Shown: piece after piece, positions 46,297-57,051 of the stretch
How the letters are laid out: each line of letters starts with the position of its first letter
Numbering within the stretch: position 1 is the first letter of the stretch
Program-made: the position numbers and the translations under genes
Notes under the pieces: model-generated
Seen by the model: only the letters and a program-made list of their open reading frames with translations
What the model was told of the DNA's origin: nothing
Database searches by the model: none
Assembly (NCBI RefSeq): GCF_002575655.3
Contig: NC_053040.3
Coordinates: forward strand, 351,483,267-351,547,266
Origin: Aegilops tauschii subsp. strangulata
Lineage: Eukaryota; Streptophyta; Magnoliopsida; Poales; Poaceae
Length of the DNA: 64,000 nt
Reading direction: 5' to 3'

Positions 46297-46640
46297 TTAG
46301 CCCCCGAATCGGTCGAGGTTGAGCGGGTCGAGTCGAGGTGAATTCCCAGATGAGTCGAGTGCTACGGAGGCACTTATGAACTCCCTCTGGTCACCCGGCG
46401 ATCTTATCTCCGCGTGTTGCCTTGACGGATTCCAGACTGCATGGTGTCCGAGTGAAATGAGCTCAAACGGGTCCGCGGAGGAGCGTTAAACTCAACTTAT
46501 AGCAATTTTTTTTTGAGTGATTTGGAGCTGGTCCTGCATCGAGTAACTGATTACTCGGAATTTCTTCACGCCTGGAACGTGTCTTTTTTTTTGTTTGGCC
46601 GTCACTCGGACCGGGCGAACCGTTCCGAGTGGATACCATT

Positions 46641-46965
46641 CCAGTGGGGGCACGCTGAGTGCACCCACTGGGTGTAGTCCCCAAGACTGCCGTCGACTGC
46701 AGGCAGTCGGCGGGAGTCTTAGAGCCTGTCCTTTTTGTTGTTGTTCATCACTCGGACTGGTCAGGCCGTACCAAGTGGAGATTACTCTAGTGGGGGCACG
46801 CTGAGTGCACCCACTCGGTGTAGTCCCCGAGATCGAACTTGTTCTTCTCTGACTCGGAGGTCGAGTAATTTTGGAGATGGTTTTGCATCGAGCAAAATGT
46901 TTCTTTCCGAGTTCTCTTCCAGTGGGGGCACGCTGAGTGCACCCACTGGGTGTAGTCCCCGAGCC
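46641..46965. repeat. Three dispersed direct repeats of about 45 bp
   Basis: Copies start at about 46641, 46787 and 46919, each running GTGGGGGCACGCTGAGTGCA then CCCACT(G/C)GGTGTAGTCC. Spacing is 146 and 132 bp. They lie just inside the LTR near the polypurine tract. Confidence 0.85.
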
Positions 46966-47899
46966 TCTGTCGGACTAGATGAGCCTGGCAGAGGGTTTAA
47001 GTCTCCTGGTAAACCTCCACGCAGTCGACGCAGTAAATATCTTTTTAGTCTGAAATTGAGTCAATCGGATGCATCTTCAGGCGCTTGACATGGTAAGTAA
47101 GCTCCGCCTGGAGCTGAGTCAGCGGACTGATCTTCGTGCACTCGGCATGGAATAAATTCAGCCTGGAACTCGGTCAAGCAGCTGAATCTTCGTGCTCTCA
47201 GCACGGTGAATGAATTCGGCTTTGAAACTGACGACTGTAGAAAAAAGCTGGACACTCCGGGGAGTAACCGTTCCAGTAGTACTTCTTATATTGACCGTTA
47301 GATTTTGCGTGAAAGGGGTATTTGTCCGAGTGGACGTGCTTCCCAGCTGATCGGGGTATGTTGACTGCAAGGAAAAACTTGGTGGCACTCGTATGTCTCC
47401 CGGAGGAGATAGACTAGTGGTCTGACATGGACGTGCCATGAAACCCGAGTGGCGAGGCTAGTGTGTGGGCTGACTCTCCGGAGAGATGCCACTCATTATC
47501 CCGGGGGAACACTAGCACATGCCATCTCTGAGTCCAAGTTTGTGAAACTGACGCCTTGGAGCCTAAGATAAGGGCCAAGTGTACCCGTAGAGGAGCGTCG
47601 TTTTCACCCTTTTGCAGTCCTGAAGATGACTTCAAGAAATGATTTGGGCGATCGTCCGAGTGGACAGTACTACCCTTATAGATTTTCGGCGGAACGAGCA
47701 TGTATGGTCAGAAAGATATTCCTGATGCGATCAATGGGTTGATCGAATGGGCATAACCCCTGAGGGCAGCATGGCCAACGGCTGTGCGTAGCCCCCGAGT
47801 GATGCTCGAAAGAGGTAAGCTTGCTATAGAGTGTGATATGAGGTTTGATCATATGAGTAACTTAGTCGTTCCTGTGCTGGGGGTGTAGAGGTAAAGACA

Positions 47900-48610
47900 T
47901 GTCCAAATGATGGTGACGCGCGAGGTGGCCGAGGGGCGATGAAGTGTACAACCGAGTGACGACGCGCGGGGCGGTCGAGTGGTGAAAACGTGCACAACCG
48001 AGTGGCGACGCGCGGAGCGGCCGAGTCATGATGTGCGAGGTGGTCGAATGATGAAGATGTGCACAACTTAGTGGCAACGCGCGGGGCAGCCGAGTGGTGA
48101 AGACGTGCACAACCGAGTGGCGACGCGCGGGCCGGTCGAGTGAGGATGCGCGAGGTAGCCGAGTGAAGGACTACGTGTCCAGCCAAGGGGTGACGCGCGG
48201 GGCGGCCATGTGGTGAAGGCATGCACAACCAAGAGGTGACGCGCGGAGCGGCCAAGTGGTGAAGACGTGCACAACCGAGTGGCGACGTGCGGGACGGCCG
48301 AGTGAGGATGCGCGAGGTGGCCGAGTGAAGGACTATGTGTCCAGCCAAGGGGTGACACGCGGGGCGGCCATGCATGTGGTGAAGGCATGCACAACCAAGA
48401 GGCGACGCGCGGAGCGGCCAAGTGGTGAAGACGTGCACAACCGAGTGGCGACGTGCGGGACGACCGAGTGAGGATGCGCGAGGTGGCCGAGTGAAGGACT
48501 ACGTGTCCAGCCAAGTGGTGACGCGCGGAGTGGCCGAGTGACGACGCGCGGCGTGGCCAAGTGACGACGCGCGGGGCAGCCAAGTGAAAGATTGTGTGTC
48601 CAGCCAAGTG
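47900..48610. repeat. Tandem array 1, CCGAGTGG-type with higher-order period
   Basis: Basic units of about 45-50 bp built from GCACAACCGAGTGGCGACG and CGCGGGGCGGCCGAGTG. The phrase CTACGTGTCCAGCCA recurs at about 48171, 48333 and 48499, giving a higher-order unit of about 162-166 bp. The array leaves long artificial open frames on the minus strand; these are not genes. Confidence 0.85.
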
Positions 48611-49718
48611 GCTGAAATGGTCCTCGAAGGAGTTAGCCAGATGCTTTCGAAGCTAATGTAGCGATGAGGTCGGTGTAGTGTGGTTGCGACACAACAAGAC
48701 CGGCGTGACAACTGAGTCTGAGTAGGAATGAAGATGGCGTGCAGAGCGTCTGGGTGATTATAAAACTTGTCAAGGTGGCGGATCGAATGTACTTGTTGAA
48801 GTGAAGGATCTGACTGGTGATGAAGTACTCGACTACTCAGGAGAGTGTCATTCCAAAGGAGATGCTTCCCCTGAGTGCGGTGTAGCCCCCGAACGTACTA
48901 CAGGCTTCGACAACGGACATGTCGGAATACGAGAAATATAGTTTTGAATGGATGATTTGCAATTCATCGAGTCGGACTCGGGTAAAGATGAGGAGAAGCT
49001 TCCGAGTGAGGCTCGAAAGAGGCAAACTCGCAAAAGAGTGAAGTGTGAAGTTTAATTATAAAAGGGACTTATCTGTCTCATGCTTGATGAGGTCTATATC
49101 ATTGATACGATGAAGAGGATTCCACAGAGGGGTTGGCCGGATGCGTTTGAAGTCAACAGAGCGACAAGTTCGGTGTTGTGGTGCGCTAGGACCGGTACGG
49201 TGACCGAGTCCGAGCAGCGATGAAGTTGGCACATAGGGCCGTCAAGTGATCGCGTAACTTGTGTAAAAAAGGGCACAAGCAATGATTTGTGTGAATAACA
49301 TCCATAGACACCCGCTGGGAGTGCAAGGGGCTTGCGGGTTGACCAGCAAGAGTCTAAAAGAGCGAAGGATCCGTTCGAACTTGTCGAAGCGACGGATCCG
49401 ACTGAACTCATTGGAATACTGGCTCAAATAAAACGAAAGTAATGTTTCGACTGAGTTGCAGCCCCGGAGGACCGGTGCAAACTCAAAATGAAGAACGACA
49501 CATGGTGTTCGTGAATGATGCATGCGAAAAAATAGAAGTTGGACTCGGGAGTCACATAACCAGTACTAAGCAAGTATGTGAAAATAAGCAGCCGAGCGTA
49601 GAGGTACACTCGTTGGCGTGGACTCCGAGTGAACGTGATGTGTGAATTACGGGATACTCGGGAAGATGGAAATAACAGAATGTAAAACGACTTAGCTGTC
49701 TGAAGCGCGCGAGTGGCC

Positions 49719-50135
49719 GAGTGGTGATGAGGCAACCAACTGAGTAGCGATGCGCGGGGCAGCCGAGTGATGATGAGGTGACCAACCCAATGGCGACGCG
49801 CGGGGCGGCCGAGTGGTGATGAGGTGACCAACCGATGGCGACACGCGGGGCGGCCGAGTGGTGATGAGGTGACCAACCGAGTGGCGATGCACGGGGCGGC
49901 CGAGTGGTGATGAGGTGACCAACCGATAGCGACGCACGGGGCGGCCGAGTGGTGATGAGGTGATCAACCGACGGCGACGCGCGGGCGGCCGAGTGGTGAT
50001 GAGGTGACCAACCGATGGCGACGTGCGGGACGGCCAAGTGGTGATGAGGTGACCAACCGAGTGGTGACGCGCGGGGCGGCTGAGTGATGATGAGGTGACC
50101 AACTGAGTGGCGATGCGTGGGACGTCCGAGTGAAT
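49719..50135. repeat. Tandem array 2, nine units of about 45 bp
   Basis: The phrase GATGAGGTGACCAACCGA (or close variants) recurs nine times between 49726 and 50089 at 42-48 bp intervals, each followed by GCGACGCGCGGGGCGGCC. Related to array 1 but homogenised separately. Confidence 0.88.
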
Positions 50136-52165
50136 GTAGAAGTCCCCGTCCGACCGAATCAGTCGTGAACAGAAGAACCTCTCCATCTGCCGTGTAACCT
50201 TCGTCGGTGAGGGGAGTGTGTCGCAATGCCGGAATCCGGTGCGTCTACATTGTGGAGGCCGCCGTGTCTGGGGACACGGATCGGCGCCCGCGCTCGCGTC
50301 ACGTTCGGTCTCCGCTTCACCGCGGAGGGAATCATCACGCTGCCGACTGGAGGAGCCGCCGCCTGCGGGGCCATGGCCAGCGCTGGCACTCCGCCACGGA
50401 GGCCGCGGTCGAGCAGTTGGGTGGAGAAAAGAGCCGCTGTGTGCCCGCGCTACGTCGGGCAGTCGACGCCTGAGGGAGAGGTCGTCGAGTGGGTCGCGCC
50501 TTGCAGTCTACCCCGGTAGATGGAGCAGCGTTGCCGGCTGCTACGCTTCGTTGCTCGGGGGAGCCTGGTTGTAGGCTAGTTTCACGGACGCTCAGCCCAC
50601 GGCCAAGTGTTGATGTCGATGGGGGAGTAGCGCTGCTGGTTGTCGTGCCTCGTCGAGCCCGCGACTCTACCACGGGAGCCGTCGCCAGTCTGCGACCGAG
50701 TACCTGTGCAGGAGAGAGGAACTGCCGCGCGTGCGGGGATACGGCCAGCCTCCGCTTCCATCATGGGAGTCACTGCTGAGCAGCACTCAGTTGGACGCGT
50801 CTCCGCGGCGGGAGCCGTTGATCAGCTGACTCGGCGGAGGAATCCCACGCTGTCGATTGCTGCGTGTCTCCGCTCGGGATCCGGCTTGCCTGCTCCCTCT
50901 CCATGCTCCCATCCATGCTCCCACTTCATCCTACGGCTGTTCTTTTTCCTTTTTCTTTTCTAATCTAATCATCTCCCCCCCTAATTTTCAGGGGGTGGTG
51001 CCGGGTCTTATTTTCTTCCAATCAAATCAAGCCACGTATGCGGGAGCATGGATGGGAGCATGGGAAGAGAGCAGCCAAGTCTCGTCCCTCCGCTCGAGGA
51101 GCCGGAACGCCGGCCGGGGCCACAAGAAAGACAAAGAAGACATTAGGATCCATTGATGGAGTTGCCCACGTCCAGGACATGTACGTGCATGCAGGAGTGG
51201 TTAGTTAGCGGTAATTAGGCAAGATGCGTTACCGTTCGTGCATGTAAGGGTAGTTTCCCTTTCCCACGACCATTTAACCCCTGCATGCAGGAGGCGTTAA
51301 TTAGCGGCAGTTAAGCAAGAATTAAGGTTAGAAGGAAAGTGGAAGGCGGGGCGCAGAGCTCCTTGGTCGGCCATGGCGGCGGCGATTTTTGGCACGGATC
51401 CATCGTGAGAGGCGGCCGCGACGAATCCGAGTGCAGGACGGCGTCCTCCTGCGAGGTCGCGCGCGGGCGGAGCTTGAGGCGGCGCTGAGTCGATCCAGCG
51501 GCTCCCGTCTTATTGGGATCGGAGGCGTGGACAGCCCCGGCGTTGGTGCCGCGTCCCGTCAGTGCATCCACCGCGGAGGTCGCCGGCGGCGGGTTGACGA
51601 GGGACGCCGCCGCAACGTGCCGTGTCAGGCCGTCGCGGAGAGGCTGCTGCAGCGCCAGGCCTGCGTGCACGTCACAGTGACCACAGCCGAGCGCCCGCGC
51701 CGCCAGATGGACTGCCGAGCGCCTGCGATCATTGCAGCCGGCTGACGGGCGGGTTGAGGTCGATTGAGAAGAGGAAGCAGGAGGTGCAGTCCGGCGCGCT
51801 GGCGGCCGTGCGTGAAGACGATGGCCACGAGCCTTGGCGCACCGTGTTGATGCCCTTTTCCCTTCCTTGTCTCTTCTCTGATTTATTCATCGCAAGTTTT
51901 CGTCGTTGATCCCGATGGGCGCCTGCTAGTACAGGGAGGAAAACAACGGATATGTTTAGATCCACGATGATTATTAGATCATAAGTGTATAGCATAGAAA
52001 GAAATCTCATGAACGATCGGTTTGTGAACGGTCATGCCGACGTCAGGTGAAGATGTATCTTATCCTCTCCTTTTGAGAGGCTCCAGTTACTTGTTGCGAA
52101 GACGAACAATCCGATTAGGATGAACAGAAAAAAAATCATCGGCATCATGGCTCGATAGACGCCAT
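50136..52165 (-). other. GC-rich internal region of the LARD-like element, no gene recognised
   Basis: Open in several frames on both strands (Arg/Ala/Pro-rich), with no domain signature. Contains a 38-bp inverted-repeat pair (50885-50922 and 51042-51079) and a direct repeat (51187-51225 and 51284-51322). Bases 51900-52165 lead to the primer-binding site. Confidence 0.5.
50885..51079. mobile_element. MITE-like unit with 38-bp imperfect terminal inverted repeats
   Basis: Arms 50885-50922 and 51042-51079 match in 34 of 38 positions, including a perfect block with CATGCTCCCATCCATGCTCC. The 119-bp interior is T-rich. No target-site duplication could be settled by eye. Confidence 0.5.
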
Positions 52166-52183
52166 GCCCCACGGTGGGCGCCA
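52166..52183 (-). other. Primer-binding site of the LARD-like element
   Basis: Minus strand TGGCGCCCACCGTGGGGC, a form common in grass gypsy elements. tRNA not assigned. Confidence 0.75.
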
Positions 52184-52185
52184 AC

Positions 52186-52703
52186 TGTCGTGGTTCTAAG
52201 TCTGACAGTACAATGGGGGTAGGGATGTAGAGGCAAGATCCTAGCTATGAAGAAGTTGTATGCACGAGTTTTACGAGTTCAAGCCCTTCTCGGAGGAAGT
52301 AACAACCCTACGTCTCGGAGCTCAGAGGCGGTCGACTGAATTATATGCGTGTGTTATAGGGGGTGCGAACCCTTGTCCCAGAGAAGGGTTCAATGTTCAT
52401 AAAGAATGAGCGTTACAGGTAACGTCCGTAGTAAAGTGCTATAAATGACTATTAAGTCTAAGGATAAATGCCCGACCGTTGCTGCGCGGAGTGGCTTTAG
52501 GTCTTCTGCACGTCGAGTGGTTTAGTGGTCGAGTGACCTAAATAAGGGGGTCTCCGAGTGAATGGTAGGCGAGTGGATTGCACTCGACACCTTTGTTGGG
52601 TCCCCTATATTTACTCTTGAACTTCTTTGCTTCTAGGACAATGACCTTAGGTAGGACTTATAGGTCAGGCCTATTACCCTACCCCAGGTCTATGTCCTCA
52701 TCA
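52186..52703 (-). repeat. 5' LTR (element orientation) of the LARD-like element
   Basis: 518 bp, TGTCGTGGTTCTAAG...CCTCATCA, followed by ACGTC. Only terminal and core segments match 45705-46296. Confidence 0.75.
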
Positions 52704-52708
52704 ACGTC

Positions 52709-52979
52709 CTCCTGAGTGCTTAGAGCGCTGGTTAACGGGGCTCCTATACAGCACCTTCAGCGTTGCAACTAGCGCTCACGCGCAGCGCTCCTGGGCCGGC
52801 CAAATATCTGCTCAAACACAGCAAAAAAAAACTAAAGGTTTTATTCCCATCGATATTCTAGGAATAGTGTGATTCAAACTCCGAACGGGAGCCTTGAGAG
52901 TAGTCGCTCGTAACCACTAGGTCGAGCTCATTCCGTTGACCACACATAGGAAAAACTAATATAAATTATTTTGAAAAGA
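52709..52979. other. Unassigned repeat-like flank
   Basis: GC-rich start with AGCGCT words (52725-52800), then a short stretch around 52870-52925. I recall similar sequence from Triticeae repeats but cannot name the family. No gene. Confidence 0.35.
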
Positions 52980-54300
52980 AAGTCTAAATTCAAAACAGAA
53001 TTCTACAAGAATATAGAAAACATGCACGAATATGAAAAAATAGGATCAAAGAAATTGGAAAGAGTTCATGGAAGTGAAAAAAAGTTCATCCAATTTGAAA
53101 AAAAGTTCATCATCTTGAGAAAAAGTTCACAAACTTGAAAAAAAAGTTCATCGACTTTGAAAATAAATTCACATATTCGGAAAAAGTTAATCTATTTTTT
53201 TCAAAAAATCTTTGATTTTTAAAATAAGTTCATCAATTTTGTGGTAAAGTTCATCGATTTTGAAAAAAATTCATTGAATTTCAGAAAAGTTCATCCCAAA
53301 TTGAAAAAAAGTTCATCAGTTTTGAAAAAAGTTCATCAATATTGAAAAAGTTTCAAATTCGTTGAATTTGAGAAAAAATCATAATGTTGAAAAAAGTTCA
53401 CGAATTTTAATAAAATTTCATCAATTTGAAATAAAGCATCGCATATGAAAAAAAGTTTGTCGAATTTGAAAAAAGTTCATCAATTTTGAAAAAACAAAGT
53501 TGAAAAATTTGACAAAAAAATGTCAAACCAAGAAGAAGAAAAATTATAAATAAAAAAGAAAACAGAAAAAACCGGCTACCAGTTCTCCAATTTTTAAAAA
53601 TATATTTTTGGAAATAAAAATGTTCACGAATTTGAAAAAATTTAATCGATTTTAGTAAATTTATTTTTAAATATTAAAAAGTTCGCACATTTGAAAAATA
53701 TTCATGGATTTGGACAAGTTAATGAATTTTAAAAGTTTGAAAATTTGAAAAGATTCATATATTTGAAAAAAATACAAATTCAAAAAAATGTTCATGAACT
53801 CTGAAAAAGATCATAAAACTGAAAAACAAATGAAAATTTCATGAATTTGAGAACATCAATGAAAATTTTGAAAAAAGTTCATGAGTTTAAAAAATAATAT
53901 AACGTTCATAAATTAAGAAAATTGCAAAAATTTAAAGGTTGGAAAATTAGAAAAAAAAACAACTTTAAGAAAAGTTCGCGAAAAATGCTCACGAATTTAA
54001 AATATTCATGAGTTTTAGAAATGTTCGCAAAAAAGTGCACACATTTGAAAAGGTTGAAAAAAATGGAAAAATGTTCACTGATTCAGAAGAAGTACATGAG
54101 TTTTAAATTTTTTGTGAATTAAGAAAATATTTGTGAACTTGAAATTGTTCGTGATTTAAAGAAAGTTCATTTTTTTAATAAAAAAGGAAATAGAAAGGAA
54201 GAAAGAACAAACAAAATATTAAAAAGCAAAAAACGAAAAAGTAACAGAATGAAAAAATGAAAAAAAGTACAAACTGAAAGGAAAAGGAAAGAAAAACAAA
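52980..54300. repeat. A-rich region of degenerate short repeats
   Basis: Built of variants of AAAAAAGTTCATCAATTTTG at roughly 20-30 bp intervals (clearest 53050-53500), decaying to A-rich sequence by 54300. No coding potential. Confidence 0.85.
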
Positions 54301-54356
54301 GAATGGGCCGGTAACCCACTTAAACTAGCGAAGCAGGGGATGTGCGCCCTGACCGT

Positions 54357-54359
54357 TTA
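54357..54359 (+). other. Target-site duplication TTA, left copy
   Basis: TTA before the left terminus; repeated at 63916-63918. TTA/TAA duplication is the PIF/Harbinger hallmark. Confidence 0.85.
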
Positions 54360-54603
54360 GGCCCTGTTCGGGATGTGGGTTCACAAAACAGAGGAAAAGA
54401 AAAATGCATAGATATGGGATGGAGTGCAAAGTGAAACTTGCAAGCTTCAAGAAAGAGGAATGGGAATCTATGGGGTGTTCTGAACAAAGGAAAAAAGTTT
54501 TGGAATCTACACACTTCTCTAGGAAATAGAACTAGCCGTTATGTGCCTGGGCATTGTATTCTTGCCGTTGATTTCTCTAGCCGTTGCTTCTTCTTTCTCT
54601 TGC

Positions 54604-54610
54604 TATATAA
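54604..54610 (+). promoter_or_regulatory. TATA-box candidate of the Harbinger transposase gene
   Basis: TATATAA about 150 bp upstream of the ATG at 54757, followed by a plausible leader. Position suits a plant core promoter. Confidence 0.5.
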
Positions 54611-55233
54611 GCACATACAATGCACTGCCAACAACTTGCTTGCCATTTCTTCTCCTCTCCTGTAAGAACTTCTCTAGGAACTCATAGTCCAGTCTTGTAG
54701 CGGCAATCCATTCATTCCTCTAACCTCAAAATTCATTCATTCATTCCTGAAGCTGAATGGATCCAAATTACAGCCGGCGGTCAAGAAACGAAGATGATCT
54801 TGTACATTTTATACTCCCTACATTACAAGGTAGCTCATCCCAATCATCTGAGAGGAGAGCAATACATACATCCATCCTGAATGGAGCTACTTATGTGCAT
54901 GAAGCTCTTACCGTCCACGAGGTTCTATGTGAATGGCGGTTCCATATGGAGAGACCAATCTTTCAAGCTTTAGTACAAAAACTGTGTGAAAAGCACCTTC
55001 TCCAGGATGCAAGGTATATCTCCGTGCAAGAGCAAGTAGCTATATTTTTGTATGCAGTATCAAAGAACGCAACCAACAGAACATTGCAAGATAGATTCCA
55101 GCACGGTGCAGATTCAATTAGTACTTATTTCCACGTCGTGCTCAACGCGATTACTCGACTCACATGCAACTACATACAACCTTCTGTACACCAGCATCCC
55201 ATATTAAGGCAACAAAAGTTTTCATACTTTAAG

Positions 55234-55321
55234 GTAATGTTTTCAAGCCCTATCATGGTGAACTGGTATTGAGCAAATTTAGCTTATATTTATATATCTA
55301 ATTATAGAATTAAATCTGCAG
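55234..55321 (+). other. Intron of the Harbinger transposase gene
   Basis: AAG|GTAATG donor and AAATCTGCAG acceptor, 88 bp, AT-rich, phase 0. Removing it joins QQKFSYFK to NCIGAIDG, the contiguous sequence expected for the family. Confidence 0.85.
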
Positions 55322-55739
55322 AATTGTATTGGAGCTATTGATGGTACTCACTTTCCCATGACTATTCCTCCTGGGCAACAAGACCCATACAGAAATAGAA
55401 AATAAGGTCTTTCACAAAATGTAATGGTTGCTTGTGACTTTGACATGAAGTTTGTGCATGTACATGCTGGATGGGAGGGATCTGCATCAGATGCAAGGGT
55501 TTTGCAAGATGCACTAGACCATGAATTTAATGTACCGCCTGGAAAATTTTATCTTGTAGATGCAGGTTATGCAAATACACCCCAATTCATTGCTCCATAC
55601 TGAGGAACTAGGTACCATTTACAAGAACAAGGAAGAGTTCAGCAAAGGCCACAGTGCTACAAGGAGTTATTTAACCTTCGACATGCACAGCTAAGAAATC
55701 ACGTCGAAAGAATTATTGGCATACTGAAAGCAAGGTATC

Positions 55740-55744
55740 CCATA
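55740..55744 (+). other. Target-site duplication CCATA, left copy
   Basis: Repeated at 61526-61530. Removing the insert and one copy restores an open transposase frame across the site. Confidence 0.92.
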
Positions 55745-57046
55745 TGTAACGCCCCGAGACCGACGCTCCAGAAGCCTTCCAGTTATTTCATTGTTGTCGT
55801 GTGTTTTAATTGTTTGTTGCATTCATCATCGCATCATTCGCATTGCATCGGCACTCTGTTGTCGTCATTGTTTTTCAAACTTGCATCCGCTCGTAGTTGC
55901 CGCGTTCCCCCTTGCGTTCATTGACCGTTCTGAGTCTAACCGGATTTTTGATTCTCTCTTGTCTGACCGTTTGACCCTCTCTGCACAACCACCCACCCCC
56001 TCGCGCGCGTCCGAAAGTTGTCCCGTACCCGACCCGGTTTGTTGTTACCGTTGGGTCCGGATCATCCCCTAACATCTACAAAATATCTCCGTTTTCTTTA
56101 TTGGACTCTATAGCCTATTTTTCTCGACCGTTCAATTTTTGATCGGAGGGTCCGTTTTACCTTAAGCTAGTCCACCTAGCTATTAAAACAGCCTAACCCT
56201 AGTTTTTAGGGGACTTGTCCCATCCTCCCTAGCCGCGCCGCCACCCACTCAGCATCTTCCTCGGGATCCTCCAGATCCATCGACTAGCCACCCTCTCCTC
56301 GATCCAAAATCCCCCTCGCTTTCAGCACCAGGCCAACCACTGCTCGCAGCCGCCTCCCCTCTCGGCTCCCGTGCGTGTCCAGCACCAAAGGAGAGGAGCT
56401 CCTCGAGCCCTCGATCCAGCGGGCAGGTGCCCGAGCGCCTCCTCACCTCGTCCCCGCGCCGCTCGTCGGAAGAACCGGCAGGCCACCAGAGCACCACCAC
56501 TAGTGACCTCAACCACGAGGGCGTCGCCCTCATCCACCACGCCAGGAGCCCGAGCTCTTTCTCCCGCGTTCGTGCCCTGCCTCCCGAGACCAGGCGCCCT
56601 ATGCCCGCGACCCTCGCCCGAGCCGGCGACCTCCAGCAGCAACAACCTCGCCGGAGATGGGTTCCCCGTTGTGCCCTGCTCCCTTCCTTCCCCATCTGCC
56701 GTCTCTCTTTTCCTCTCTGTCTCTAATCTCTCTGCTCCCTCTCTGCCGCCTTGGACAGGGCTTCGACGCCGCCGCTGCCATGTCTGCCTCCCTCCGCCTC
56801 CAGCTCGTCCCCAAGTCCCGCCAGCGCCGCCTCGCCAAGTCGTCGCCGTTCCCACCTCCGGGGCCCAAGCTGCGCTTCATCACAGGCGAGTCCCTGCCGC
56901 GTCGGCCATCTTCTCCCTCGCCTCGTTCCGCTCGTCTGCAGAGGGCGCGAGGCATCTCTGCTGCATCGAGCTGCTGCTCGTTCCACCACCAGCGCGCCCG
57001 ATGCCTCCTCCTCACGCGTGCCTGACCTGCGCCAAGCTCCGCCGCC

Positions 57047-57051
57047 GCCAT
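57047..57051 (+). other. Target-site duplication GCCAT, left copy
   Basis: Repeated at 58762-58766 outside the inner solo LTR. Confidence 0.92.

Larger units (their letters stand above)
45705..52703 (-). mobile_element. LARD-like non-autonomous LTR retrotransposon with unlike LTRs and internal tandem arrays
   Basis: Minus-strand element bounded by TGTCGTGGT...TCRTCA termini at 45705-46296 and 52186-52703, flanked by ACGTC at 45700-45704 and 52704-52708. The primer-binding site (52166-52183) reads TGGCGCCCACCGTGGGGC on the minus strand, 2 nt from the LTR. The polypurine tract (GATTCGGGGGCTAA) abuts the other LTR at 46297. The ~5.9-kb internal region has no gag, protease, RT or integrase motif and is dominated by CCGAGTGG-type repeats. 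The two LTRs share only ends and a short core, which is unusual. Confidence 0.78.

Noticed and set aside
47824..48607. Minus-strand frames of 180-200 codons rich in His, Pro, Leu and Arg
   Set aside because: They are read-through of the tandem array; the repeat unit has no stop in several frames.
47900..50135. CRISPR-like regular repeats
   Set aside because: Units are tandem and variable, with no unique spacers, no cas genes, and the context is a plant retrotransposon.
49552..50226. 224-codon minus-strand frame
   Set aside because: Same cause: tandem array 2 translated.
52870..52925. tRNA-like B-box resemblance (GATTCAAACTCC)
   Set aside because: No A box at proper distance and no cloverleaf; not a tRNA or a supported SINE.
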